Source: Symsagittifera roscoffensis (lineage: Eukaryota; Xenacoelomorpha; Acoela; Convolutidae). Taken from it: 60,000 nt of DNA. Below the pieces are notes generated by a model. That model made no database searches. It was not told where the DNA came from and saw only the letters and a list, made by a program, of their open reading frames with translations. Shown here piece by piece: positions 1 to 12,049 of the stretch (position 1 is its first letter; every line of letters begins with the position of its first letter). Made by a program: the position numbers and the translations under genes. Location of the stretch: NCBI RefSeq assembly GCF_963678635.1, contig NC_087071.1, positions 39,451,797 to 39,511,796 of the forward strand. The letters are read 5' to 3'.

Positions 1-2283
1 TCATCAGATCCCCTTATTCATGCACCTTCAGGTGACAGTTGGGTGTATGTAGGATGCACCTTCTGGTGACAGGAGGGTGTAGGTAGGAGGCGCCTTCACG
101 TGACAGTTGGTTGTATGTAGGATGCACCTTCAGGTGACAGTTGGGTGTATGTAGGATGCACCTTCTGGTGACAGGTGGGTGTAGGTAGGATGCACCTTCA
201 GGTGACTGATGGGTGTAGGTAGGATGCACCTTCTGGTGACAGGTGGGTGTAGCTAGGATGTACCTTCAGATGACAGTTGGGTGTAGGTAGGATGCACCTC
301 CAGGTGACTGGTGGGAATAGGTAGGATGCACCGCCAGGTGACTGGTGGGAATAGGTAGGATGCACATTCAGGTGACTGGTGGGTGTAGGAAGGTTACACC
401 TTTTGGTAACAGGTGGGTGTAGGTAGGATGCACCTTCTGGTGACAGGTGGGTGTAGCTAGGATGCACCTTCTGGTGACAGGAGGGTGTAGGTAGGAGGCG
501 CCTTCAGATGACAGTTGGTTGTATGTAGAATGCACCTTCAGGTGACAGTTGGGTGTATGTAGGATGCACATTCAGGTGACTGGTGGGTGTAGGAAGGTTA
601 CACCTTTTGGTAACAGGTGGGTGTAGGTAGGATGCACCTTCTGGTGACAGTTGGGTGTATGTAGGATGCACCTTCTGGTGACAGGAGGGTGTAGGTAGGA
701 GGCGCGTTCAGATGACAGTTGGTTGTATGTAGAATGCACCTTCAGGTGACAGTTGGGTGTATGTAGGATTCACCTTCTGGTGACAGGTGGGTGTAGGTAG
801 GATGCACCTTCAGGTGACTGATGGGTGTAGGTAGGATGCACCTTCTGGTGACAGGTGGGTGTAGGTAGGATGCACCTTCAGGTAACCGATGGGTGTAGGA
901 AGGTTACACCTTTTGGTAACAGGTGGGTGTAGGTAGGATGCACCTTCTGGTGACAGGTGGGTGTAGCTAGGATGCACCTTCTGGTGACAGGAGGGTGTAG
1001 GTAGGAGGCGCCTTCAGGTGACAGTTGGTTGTATGTAGGATGCACCTTCAGGTGACAGTTGGGTGTATGTAGGATGCACCTTCTGGTGACAGGTGGGTGT
1101 AGGTAGGATGCACCTTCAGGTGACTGATGGGTGTAGGTAGGATGCACCTTCTGGTGACAGGTGGGTGTAGCTAGGATGCACCTTCAGATGACAGTTGGGT
1201 GTAGGTAGGATGCACCTCCAGGTGACTGGTGGGAATAGGTAGGATGCACCGCCAGGTGACTGGTGGGAATAGGTAGGATGCACATTCAGGTGACTGGTGG
1301 GTGTAGGAAGGTTACACCTTTTGGTAACAGGTGGGTGTAGGTAGGATGCACCTTCTGGTGACAGTTGGGTGTATGTAGGATGCACCTTCTGGTGACAGGA
1401 GGGTGTAGGTAGGAGGCGCCTTCAGATGACAGTTGGTTGTATGTAGAATGCACCTTCAGGTGACAGTTGGGTGTATGTAGGATGCACATTCAGGTGACTG
1501 GTGGGTGTAGGAAGGTTACACCTTTTGGTAACAGGTGGGTGTAGGTAGGATGCACCTTCTGGTGACAGTTGGGTGTATGTAGGATGCACCTTCTGGTGAC
1601 AGGAGGGTGTAGGTAGGAGGCGCGTTCAGATGACAGTTGGTTGTATGTAGAATGCACCTTCAGGTGACAGTTGGGTGTATGTAGGATTCACCTTCTGGTG
1701 ACAGGTGGGTGTAGGTAGGATGCACCTTCAGGTGACTGATGGGTGTAGGTAGGATGCACCTTCTGGTGACAGGTGGGTGTAGCTAGGAGGCGCCTTCACG
1801 TGACAGTTGGTTGTATGTAGGATGCACCTTCAGGTGACAGTTGGGTGTATGTAGGATGCACCTTCTGGTGACAGGTGGGTGTAGGTAGGATGCACCTTCA
1901 GGTGACTGATGGGTGTAGGTAGGATGCACCTTCTGGTGACAGGTGGGTGTAGCTAGGATGCACCTTCAGATGACAGTTGGGTGTAGGTAGGATGCACCTC
2001 CAGGTGACTGGTGGGAATAGGTAGGATGCACCTCCAGGTGACTGGTGGGAATAGGTAGGATGCACATTCAGGTGACTGGTGGGTGTAGGAAGGTTACACC
2101 TTTTGGTAACAGGTGGGTGTAGGTAGGATGCACCTTCAGGTGACAGGTGGGTGTAGGTAGGATGCACCTCTAGGTGACTGGTGGGAATAGGTAGGATGCA
2201 CATTCAGGTGACTGGTGGGTGTAGGAAGGTTGCAAACTTTGGTAACAGGTGGGTGTCGGTAGGATGCACCTAGACTGCCAAAT
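1..2283. repeat. 34-bp minisatellite with 918-bp higher-order unit
   Basis: A continuous array of a 34-bp monomer built on GGTGACAGKTGGGTGTAGG followed by TAGGATGCACCTT. Monomer variants (GGTAACAGG, GGTGACTGG, GGGAATAGG) recur in the same order 918 bp apart, which is 27 x 34: blocks at 198 and 368 reappear at 1116 and 1286. The third unit is rearranged and shorter. Because 34 is not a multiple of 3, three monomers make a 102-bp open frame on the minus strand, so long ORFs there are an artefact. The array runs off the left edge. An isolated monomer-like piece lies near 33752. Confidence 0.95.
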
Positions 2284-2296
2284 TAACAGGTGCATG

Positions 2297-2394
2297 TTTT
2301 CTCGCTCCTAATGTACTGCATCGGATTTGATACAAATACAAATACGTATTTGTTTCTGTATTATATCCGGTGCAGTAGATAAGGAGCGAGAAAA
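2297..2394. repeat. 98-bp imperfect palindrome (foldback)
   Basis: The arms pair around position 2345/2346. TTTTCTCGCTCCT on the left matches AAGGAGCGAGAAAA on the right, and TACTGCATCGGAT matches ATCCGGTGCAGTA, with a few mismatches. It sits directly after the minisatellite. It could be a foldback MITE or a cruciform marking the array edge. Confidence 0.8.
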
Positions 2395-4264
2395 TTTGGC
2401 GGTTTTAGTTTGGTAATAGACAAGCAAGCAGAGGGTAAAGAGCGATAAAACTAAAACAAAATATCTAGTTTTCTTCGGTATATTTGATGGAATCTGAAAT
2501 AACAATAGCAAATAATAAAACTGGTAAAAGGGGTGTTCTTGTTTTTTGTACAGTTTTTGCTTTAGATTTTCTATAAAACTAACAGCAATTGTATAAGGTA
2601 TTAGTTTGCGATAAATTTTTTTATTTGAGTATGTATTGAATGTAAAAAGAGAGGAACTGTATTGTAATTAGGCCCAGGATAATATGTTATAACGGATTAA
2701 TCCTTTGATTTTTTGACAATTACAACTGATTCTAATGACCAATTTGTTTGTTAAAAGGGCTTTGTAATCAATTATATTGGTGACATTTTGCATAGTCCGT
2801 TTAATTTATTTCCGCATTTCATTTTGAATTTTTTTACTGTGGGAAATACACCTAAAATGTGCAACATGAAACATATCGAGAAGAAATGAAAAAAGTAAAT
2901 GTTTGATACTTGAATTGAATTTAAAAGTGCTACAATAGTTTTCCTGTTTTCCACATAAGCCAAATTATAAAAAAAGCTTGAAAGTTACGCAAATCAAACG
3001 CAATGTTGAAAACAGAATGGGCAAACAAAAGCGATTATAGTCGATTATATTCAATAATAGTGGATTTTTTGCGCAAAATTCATGAATTAGAAATTGAACT
3101 AAAATAATCCATCATAATTGTTTCAAAAATTAGATTCATTAGAAATTGATTATAGTCGATTAAAATTAAATGTAAGTGATTATGGTTTGATTTCAAAAAA
3201 TGTGGTTGTAATGTTGAATAATCGATCGAAATCATTTTTTTCTCAATTTAAGTTAAACTGCCCGGTTTGAAGTCTATACAAAAAATGCTTAACATTTATT
3301 TATATATCTGAAGTCTATGGAAAAATGTTCATCAAAAGGTTTTGATACGATAACTTAAACATATTCGAAAAACTTTTAGCACAGATTTTTTTTCTATTCA
3401 GCCTTAAAAACTTTCTGGTCATAAACGAAAAAACTGATTTTTTTTTGGACGAAAAAAGCGTGTCATACAATTTTCATTTATTGGAAATTTCGTGAGAAGC
3501 ATTGTTTCATAGGAAAAGTAAATTTTCAAATAATATTAAAAAATGCTTTCAAGTGATTTTGATTGGTTTTAATATTGATTTTGGTATTTTGAGAGTTTTT
3601 GACTGTCAAAATTCTAATTTTTCTAATGGAAAAAACGCTTATCATACAATTTTCATACATGTGAATTTTATGATATGCAATTTGACACAGTAACAAAAAA
3701 AATTGATGTGAAATTATTTTGATCCCTGTTTTGCTTGCAAACTTGCTTCTGTGCTCAGATATGTTTTTAGAAAAAACGCTTGCAAAATTTGATTTTTTAT
3801 GTCCCTAAGGTAGCCCAGGTTGAGTTTTTTCATCCAAAAAATTCAAAAATTACAAGCAAGTTTTTTTGATAAAATCAATTATTTTTTTTGTTTTTTATGG
3901 TAAAATAAACATATTTATGGTGAAATAAACATATCATTTTAAAAAAAACACGCCTTTTTTCTCAAACCAAATTTTTCGATGCCAAAATTTGCTAGCCACA
4001 TGCAAAAAGTTACGTTTTTGGTATATACTTATGTGCGAAAAGGTTAACATTAACTTAGATGGCTAATGTCACGAAAATCAGTTTATCTGCGTGGTAACTG
4101 CCAGCTACACCCTGGTTTTTTATAACAGAAAATTTATGGTTTGTGTGTTTTGGATGAAACACAAAAATTAAAAAAAAAACATTTTTTTTTTGTATTTTCT
4201 TTAATGCAAAAAATGTCTATCCTAAGTTTCATAGTATGAAAAAAAAATATCACTCAACTTCATA
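2395..4264. other. AT-rich non-coding, with dispersed MITE-like motifs
   Basis: No convincing gene. From about 3470 there are repeated motifs of the type GCTTATCATACAATTTTCAT, which recur in the two transposon-like introns of the large gene (22.8-24.6 and 26.0-28.2 kb). The phrase CCTAAGGTAGCCCAG near 3805 resembles CCTAAGGCTACTCCAG near 27152. This suggests an older copy of the same repeat family. Confidence 0.5.
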
Positions 4265-4556
4265 CAAGCGCGGATTTAGGGGGGAGGGGTGCCGACACCT
4301 CTCCCTCAGGGATTTTGAACCCTCACCAACCAAAGACCCCCTTTTGGTATTATTTTTTACATCCATTTTCGGCCGACCAATCTTACAATTTTTCTGATAT
4401 GGGCGCTAACTGTGAATCTACTTTTCAAAAATGTTCCGGCGGAAATGGGGGGGCTCAGAAAATCGTTTCGGTCAACCTGAAAAAAGTTCAACCAAAATTT
4501 CAAAAGAAAGAGTTTGAAAATCCGCCCTTCTCAAGAAAATTCTGGATCCGCCTCTG
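4265..4556. mobile_element. hAT-like MITE, 292 bp
   Basis: The left end CAAGCGCGGATTTAG pairs with the inverted right end CAGAGGCGGATCCAG, typical of hAT-type MITE termini with a GGCGGATCCAG core. It is flanked by ACTTCATA (4257-4264) and ATTTCATA (4557-4564), an 8-bp target duplication with one mismatch, as expected for hAT. The 80-codon frame inside it is not a gene. Confidence 0.75.
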
Positions 4557-4902
4557 ATTTCATAGAATGTTTGATGGAAAATATGGCAATGAGCTTCTTA
4601 TTAAATTCTAGAATGTGGCAAAAAATGCCTGTTATAAGTTTTCTTAGTCTGAAAAATATGCTTATTTTGCTATTTTCATACAATTGCTTTTGGTGTATGA
4701 ATTTGTATGAAATAGTATGATAAGCAATTTTTTATAATATGGAAATTGTATGATAAGCCTTTTTCATTAACCCGCGTGGTACTTAAATCATAATATAATC
4801 AATGATTACGCATGAAACTGGATGCGGGACCAATTGCGCAGTTTCTAAAATAGCATGATTCACTACGTGTAAAAGTACACTTGAGTGAAGTTGTATTTTC
4901 AG
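4557..4902 (+). other. Region upstream of first recognised exon
   Basis: AT-rich DNA with ATTGTATGATAAGC-type motifs near 4720-4765, ending in a splice acceptor (TTGTATTTTCAG, AG at 4901-4902). No certain first exon or promoter was found. A short in-frame ATG piece at about 4812 is possible but unsupported. Confidence 0.3.
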
Positions 4903-5354
4903 ATATTACCGAAGGACTTCAATCAGGCATTACTCGATCCAGTTATCAGCTTCTGGTAGACGTGCAGAGACTTCAAGCGTTTCTGATATTAATAGTTAGA
5001 AAGTCAGACAATGCAAATAATTTTTCACACTTTATCGAACTTCACAGACTACTTGGGCAAGTGACACCGTTCAACATAGTTACACCAGTAGTATTATTGG
5101 CACAAGGAGTAAGCAAAGACATTCAAACCCTGCCTCGTGAAGAAGACATCGTCAACCTTCAAATAGTATCTGAGAAGGATGATTTAACTAGTTTGGTGCC
5201 AAAGCCACACCACGAGGCACATGGTGATGATGGATTCAAGTATCTTGTCGCCTTGCTGGTTTTCTTGGCACCAAGATTCAACAGCTTAACGTTGTGCACG
5301 AGAGAGTTAAAGCCTCCTAATCCAGCAGATTGCGACAGATCATTCAAGTTAAAT
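4903..5354 (+). CDS. Large ankyrin/NTPase gene, first recognised exon
   Basis: About 150 codons, open between an acceptor ending at 4902 and a donor GTAAGA at 5355. The exon begins with two bases of a split codon, so at least one earlier coding exon exists. There is no recognised domain. The segment is mostly helical-looking, with hydrophobic stretches such as YQLLVDVQRLQAFLILIV and KYLVALLVFLAPRFNSL, the second perhaps a buried helix rather than a membrane span. Codon use is clearly richer in G/C than the surrounding intronic DNA. It joins in frame to the next exon over an 86-bp intron. The product is inferred to be the N-terminus of the nuclease/NTPase/ankyrin protein described in the later exons. 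Confidence 0.7.
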
Positions 5355-5440
5355 GTAAGATCAGCTGTTCGCAGTGTACATTTTTACGTATATTTGAAGT
5401 ATCTGTATTTTGATGTGATGTGTAAGTTTCTTCTGTTCAG

Positions 5441-5531
5441 GACATTGAACAAGTTTCCCGTCTCGTGGACTACTATTTTCAAAATCTGAACGGACCGGTT
5501 CAGTCAGTACCAAGAATCGACGATATCCCAG
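5441..5531 (+). CDS. Large ankyrin/NTPase gene, exon 2 (as recognised)
   Basis: The acceptor TTCTTCTGTTCAG ends at 5440 and a donor GTATAC lies at 5532. The exon encodes about 30 residues (DIEQVSRLVDYYFQ...RIDDIP), keeps the frame from the exon before and leaves one base for the next codon. Its neighbour introns are 86 and 76 bp, far shorter than the later introns of the gene. No domain is recognised in this exon alone. Confidence 0.7.
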
Positions 5532-5607
5532 GTATACAACGAACCAATTTGCATAGAAAGAGCTTGATTGACAAGACCAGTTGACTGTGAATAGTTTTGT
5601 TTTATAG

Positions 5608-5691
5608 GAGGTGTATTGTACGGCCACTGTGATGAAGAAGGAAACCCGTGTATCCCACGTGGTGATACTTACAAAGAGTCGGCTTATAAAG
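5608..5691 (+). CDS. Large ankyrin/NTPase gene, exon 3
   Basis: The acceptor GTTTTGTTTTATAG ends at 5607 and a consensus donor GTGAGT lies at 5692. The exon encodes about 28 residues containing GGVLYGHCDEEGNPC and ends in a phase-1 codon. The next in-frame exon is 15.6 kb downstream, so this exon precedes the largest intron of the gene. Confidence 0.7.
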
Positions 5692-8289
5692 GTGAGTCGG
5701 CTCTTCATATTTGAACTTGTTATGTGTGACGCGCTTTTCTGCTTGGAAGTTTTCTTTTCTACATGCATTGTTATGGACATTCAACCACATCACGATTTCA
5801 CAATCTCATTTTAGCTATCAGCAAACCAGATTGTCCCAAGCCCAGCAATCTTTGCAATCTTGGACAAATCTAGAAGATTTTTTGAAAAATCTCCAAGAAA
5901 AATCTTTAAAAACTTGGTAAAATTGTGTCAAGAATCTTGAAGATCGGTTATCATTTTTCAGAAAACTCCAAGAAATTTTAAGAAAAAAAAAGATAGCAAA
6001 GATTCTTGAAGAGTTAAAAAGATTTTTTTTTGAAATCCAGGGTTGCGAGTGCTTGTAAAAGATGTAAAAGTTGTTTGAATTGACAATTATGAGCTATAAA
6101 ATGAAGAATTGCGACCACGAGCTAACATAATCATCAGTACAAAACTCAATACTGACTCGAAGTTTTTTTTGAAAGAGTTGCTGATAATTTTTGGCTTCAA
6201 AAATTGAGGCATTAGCAAATCATCTGAATATCAAGACATGAGCAGCAAAATGAAGCACTGCGACCATGAATTAACTAAAAACCATCAGTAAAAATTTCAT
6301 ATTTTTGCTCAAACAATTTGAAAATTGTTTGATGATTTTCAGTTCCAAAGCAAATTCAGGCAGTCAATTGAAGCAATAGCAAATCAATTAATTCTACTGA
6401 CATATGCATTAAACTGAAGCCTTGCGACAATGAATTAACAAAAAGTATTTAACTTTTTTGCTAATAAAACAATCACCAGTTTTAAACACAGAGGAGAAAC
6501 AGAACTTCGGGACACTTGCGTTACAACTTAAAATCAGTAGAGCACGCTGGCAGAAAAGAAAGAGAGCCGCTAAGTCCAAAAAACTAGAGAAAAAACACTT
6601 CAGAAAATCAAAATTTATAATAATCAAAATGTTGTCTGGAGTCTTGTTCTATTTGCAGAGAAAACGTCCAGAAAAAACGGCAATTAATGAAAACTCTTAA
6701 AATAATTAACAAGCGGCAACTGAGTCGAAGAATTGTGAGTACTTTTTCATAAAAATTAAAATTTAATTGTCGTCATGAAAAATTTTTTACTATAAGTTTA
6801 GCTACAATCATAATAATTTAGGCATTTTGGGCAAAATGGGGTAAAGCTCAAAACTCATGCCACTTCCGAAATGACCACTAATTAGGTCATTAAGCCGATA
6901 CAAAATCATTAAAACCGAATTTTCAAGCAAAAAAAGTCTCGTACCCGATTGCAAAACCCTAGCGTAGTGCAAGGGTTATAACAAACAGACTAGCATTTCA
7001 TTAATCAAGGAATTTCTACAGAAAACTGTAGAAAATTACAAATGTCAGCATGAATTAAGCGTTTAGTTTCTAGCGAGCGGTCAATAAGCCAAAGATATGT
7101 GGGCAGTCACCAATTCAGCCCAACACAAACAAAAAATTCACAAAAAGTGTTTGCATTTTAAGATCAGCGACTAAATTTCAAAACTTTCAACTTTCACACC
7201 ACAGCTGACCACTGAGTCAAAATAATTTTGACGTTGTTCTCTATTTGATGAAGTACCCAGCCTTCTGATAACCTTATCATCAGAAAAGACTTTCCATACA
7301 AACAAGAAGCTGAGCTAGATCTAAAAAATTAGATCTATTCAAATGAATAAGGCTAAATTTGAAACCAAAAAACGTCCAGACGACAAAAAGTAAATAAGCC
7401 TCGACAGAAAACTAATTAAGCGGCAACAATCCGAAAAAAATTTCAAGCTGAAAAAAATTCAACAAGACTTATAAGAATTTATTAGGCCCCCTCGCCCTCA
7501 AACACGCACACAAAGTTTTATTTGGGCATCAAATGAAAGAATACGAGTCCACTAAGCCGATATACTTTAAGCAAAAACCTATTGCGCCGGAAAAAAACTA
7601 ATTAAAACATAAAAAAGCAGAAAAAGAATTCCAAATTTAAGACAAATAAAAACCTATTAAGTCGCCCTCAAGATCAGAACATTTACACAATATAAACACT
7701 TTTTCGCTCGTCGAAAAAAATAAGACATTTTTAGGCCGCTAACCGTTGTATTATAGGCCGAAACATATCAAGTTGAAAATATAGGAAAGAGAGAAAAAAT
7801 AAAAAAAGAAATGTTGACATATCGATTTGGTAAAATTACAAACAACATAGAAAGAGAAACTTGAATAGGACAGATATTTAAAAAGCTAACATGTACAGCA
7901 TATATCTGTCGTGGTAAGTTTTTTGCTAACAGAGTCTTTGGAAAAAAGAAGTGTACTACTCGATTGCAACACCCTTGTTTATCGCAAGGGTTACACAAAC
8001 AGACCAGCATTTTCACGAACCGAAAATTTTTTACCTAATTTTATCCATATATCGATTTGAACAATGGAAGCAAATTTGCCAATTTTTTTTAATTCAGATA
8101 AAAATGTCGTATTTACACAAGATTTCAAGATTTTCCATTGAAAAAAGAACACTATGAAAAACAATGCAAGGAAACTTGGCCACTTCGTTTGTGTTAAGAA
8201 AGAAAAAAAAAATAAGTTATCCGGTCACTCATAACCTGAAATGAACAATTCATTGTTAGTAATTTTTAAAATGAGACTCGGAGAGGAAA
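5692..8289. other. 5' part of the 15.6-kb intron, AT-rich repeats
   Basis: No gene seen. 5870-6010 has AATCTTGAAGA-type repeats that return near 21060-21130. 6050-6470 contains two or three degenerate copies of a ~190-bp unit (TTGCGACCATGAATTAAC motif), with relatives near 20640-20790. A diverged ~130-bp unit containing CGATTGCAA...GCAAGGGTT occurs at about 6945 and again near 7960. Confidence 0.5.
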
Positions 8290-11200
8290 GACACCGGAGC
8301 TATATGGTCCACAAACTCCTAACCTAACTATTCATTTTTCTTTGACTATACAGAAAAGGTCTAATTTAAGAAATTTTTTTTGGTTAAAAATTCGTAAAAG
8401 CATCCCTATCTCCTAAACTACGAGATTCTGGACTGTCAAGTGTTGGCATTCGAATCAAAATTCCAAACTATACATTTGTTAGTAGGCATCCGCCGGTAAG
8501 AAAAAAAGTAATTTAAACCAATTTTCAAAAATCCTACAACCGTCCGTATCTTCTGAATTAATCATAAATTAGTCTGTATCTCCTAAAATAATTCTGGACG
8601 ATCAAAATTTAGTGTGAGAAACCCTACCTTAAAATACACCCCCGTTATCACGCTAAGGCAATTCATTTTTTTTCTACTTATAATTTGAAAATGTAATCAA
8701 TTACCGTATCAATTTGCATTCAAAAAAAAACATTTTTAAAAATAATATAGTTTTTTTAATTCTGTTCGCAAAATTCTTTCAAAATTCTCGAAGATAAATT
8801 TTTGAACTGACAGGGATTTCTCCAATCGACTTTTTTGAAATATGGGTTCTGGTATAAAATGTTTTTTGACAATCTAGTGGCCTTGTCTTATTTTTAAACA
8901 AAAACTGATCGTTGAAAAAAAAAATCGAAAGATAGGTTCCGTGACTGCACCAAACACGAATTTGAGTATTTCGTAAACATGAGTTTTAAAAACCGATAAG
9001 ATTTTTTTCTCCAGGAAAATTTCACAAAAAAACTATCGATATGCGTTCAAAATTAGATAAAAGTCATTATGTTTTGGTAGTAGAAATACATTTTCAAGCG
9101 AACTGTCGCTACAACAACCGAATATGAGAATCTCATACTGAATGACTGGAATCACATCAATTCTAAAGTACTCGAGCAATTGATATCGTGGCTTATAAGG
9201 TCTTAATTTCGATATAATCTTGCATTGTTTTCCGAGTCCTAATTTCACCGAGTCTAACAGACTTTGGAATGATATTTTAGAGTCAAATGTATGAACGTAG
9301 ACATTTACAAACAGATATAATAATCACCTCTAAGAAATTAAACAAAATTTGAATTGTGAATTACTTTTTTGCTCATTGGTAACGTCTTAGCCTTATCAGT
9401 CTTTTTAGTTAGCTTATTTTTATGCAACCAATGGTCAAAATTAAAATGATCATTTTCAAAATCTATAATCTGGCAGCGCATGGCAGTTATGTTGGTGTCA
9501 TTTTCAAAGAAGATTACTTCTGCTGTTTTACACGTCACGGATAAACCATTAAAGAATATACGGAACAGCAACGGACATGGTTCGATCCTTGTGCGAATCC
9601 GCATATTTTTTTCTCCCAATCTGAAGGAAAATTATTTTCATTATATCGTTGTAGACAATCGTTGAAGAAGGACTTTAACCAGTTTAAACAAATGGCAATT
9701 GCCTCTAATGTCAATTGCATCAAGTTTCATCAGACGTACTTCATGATTGAGAGTATCAAAAGCTTTTCTTAATCAAGGAAAATAGTATAAGCCTCATTAA
9801 AATAGTTTTTCAGTCTTAGTCTTTTAGTTAGTTCAATTACTGCTTCTATGGTTCTAAATTTTGAGCTGAACCCAAGCTGTGAGATTCGCCGGTAGTTTTG
9901 TTTTCATCAAAGCCAGATTTGTCTTTTTTGAACTGCATTTCAAATTGCTTTATGCAAAGCAGAAATAGCTCTGTCATTTTCAGAAGAAATGTTGGTTAGA
10001 AATGATAGAAATGGGTCAGTGAGGCTTTTAGACGCTTCACTTTTTGATTGCTAATATAGTCACCTCCGGATAGCAATTTGTCAGATATTTATTTAGCAGA
10101 GATGACAGATAGTTTTGTTGATCCCCAATGGCGTTGTTCTTTAAGTATATTTTGATTAATTTAGTTCAGATACATAAGATGGAGATACAGTTGGAATATC
10201 TGTTCTCAGGTTTTCACCAGTATTGATGAAAAAATCGTTAAATCTATTTTCAACATCTTTTTCAATTGGATTATTTTTTGAATTTTTGGCAGGATTCAAG
10301 AATGAGCATGTTTCGATGAGTTGAGTATTTGCCATGGAGCTTTTTGAATTATTTTATGTTTGTCTTGAGTCATCAATACAATTCTTAAACTCAATCAGAT
10401 CAAATTTTTGTTTATTCAGTTTAATCGCTTGCTCCTTTTCATTAAAAACTTATAAATTTATTCAAAAGTTTACTGTTTTCCATGTTTTTCCTAGCATCTG
10501 TGCGCTTTGTTCCGTTTTTTTTCGGAGAACTATTTGGGTCAGAACCAAGATGAATATGGTTTCTTGCTAGGTTTTTTCTTGGTTGAGCCGTATCGGCTCA
10601 TCACTTTTTGTGAAGAAAGTTGAAATTTTTTAAAGGCTTGCTGACGATATTTCATTAGAACAACCTCATTTTCATTCGCTTCGAATGATTGTTTCAAGTC
10701 TTTGAGAAATAACTAAGCCTTAATTTGTATTTTAGAAAAGTAGTATCTCTAAAAGTATGCATAGAACCTAAAAAAAAATTTTCTGGCCACTTGATTAAAA
10801 TTGGCCAAATCAGCAGTTTTTTCGTACTGCATGACTTTCATTTTAGCATTTGATAAGTTTTTATATTCAATGCGATCAAAATATGAAAATGATGTTGATG
10901 ATACGAGAATCATTTCTATCACAAAAATTAGAATTGCTGCTAGTTTCAAAAATTAGAAAACTGATTCTCCTCTAGGACTCTGATATCAAAATCTTCGCAT
11001 ATGAGGACCTCTTCGATGTTGAACTTTTCCATTCCAAAAAATTTTCGAGCTGATTAACGAACTGATTTTTGTTTGCTCTTGGGGAGTTATTTAAAAAAAT
11101 CTATTTTTAACCCAAAACTATTTTGCTCGACATCACCAAAGATCGTCTCTTCAAATGCAGTTTCCAAATGCCTGAGCATCTTTAAGTTTTCCTTAAGTTG

Positions 11201-12049
11201 GTTTAAGACCACTCCTCTCTTTACATTAGTGCGGTTTTCTACTATATAATCATACTATCCATTAAAAATATAACCTTCACAGTTGTCCTTATCAATAAGT
11301 CAAGCTTCACTTAAGCAGATTGTATCAACGTTGACTCAAGACTTAATATAAGTGATTTCAAGTTTTGGAAGCGCGGTTTTAGTGACATGGTTTTTAAAGG
11401 CAGAACTGAAAAACCGGTTTTAGCATCAAATAAATGGAATGATACAGAATTATGGCTAGGTGCCAGTCGACTGTTCATCACAAAAAGGCATCGAGTGAAA
11501 TAATGCCCGGTGTGTTTAATTATTGTATATATTAGCTGGTGCAATTGCTTTCAGTATTGTAATGATATGAGGAACAAATGCGTTTAAAATTTCAGCTGCA
11601 ATAGATTGAGTTTCTTCCATCTGCTCAAGGATAGATTGAATTATCTTTTGCTTTTTTTTACGGTTCGTGGCATAGGAATATTCACTTCTACTTTGTCAGT
11701 GGAAGTTAAACGTTTTGGTGTTTCCGTTTCACCATCGGCCTAACTCAATTGATACGAATCTTTCGGTTATCTTGTTTCAAAAGATGTTCCTGCATGCAAT
11801 TCAGCTATGTTTTTTGTTTTCACGGGGTTAGTCTACTGATTGTTAGGGTTATTGGCATAAACAATTTGTTTAGGAGTATAATATAGGATACGGTTGGCTA
11901 TCGCTTCTGATCTTATTGTTCTGTCTGGGTATAAGCACCCATCAAAAAACTCTGGTTGTCTCTTATTTTTCCGGAATTTTTTCAGCCATGATCTATGCCT
12001 CCAAATGACGTCACGATCTGCAAGATAATTGAAATTCACAATCAGAGGT
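8290..12049 (-). mobile_element. Decayed non-LTR retrotransposon (LINE), copy 1
   Basis: Minus-strand LINE remnant, read from high to low coordinates. At 11833-12049 there is an ORF1p C-terminal-like fragment (DRDVIWRHRSWLKKFRKN). The ORF2 endonuclease region is poorly preserved at 11.0-11.5 kb. Reverse transcriptase parts lie at 9338-9619, including the LLF...NGL region and, at the catalytic box, FEND in place of FADD. The thumb region is at 9033-9248 (KQCKIISKLRPYKPRYQLLEY). Frames are broken throughout and the catalytic aspartate is altered, so it is inactive. It lies wholly inside the large intron, antisense to the host gene. Family is not certain (CR1/L2/Jockey-like architecture). Confidence 0.8.

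Noticed and set aside
14-2203. Series of minus-strand ORFs rich in HPTYTH and PEGASYLHPPVT
   Set aside because: They follow from the 34-bp satellite being free of stops in one frame; no start context, and the frame is set by repeat length.
4315-4557. 80-codon ORF
   Set aside because: Lies within the hAT-like MITE between its inverted ends.
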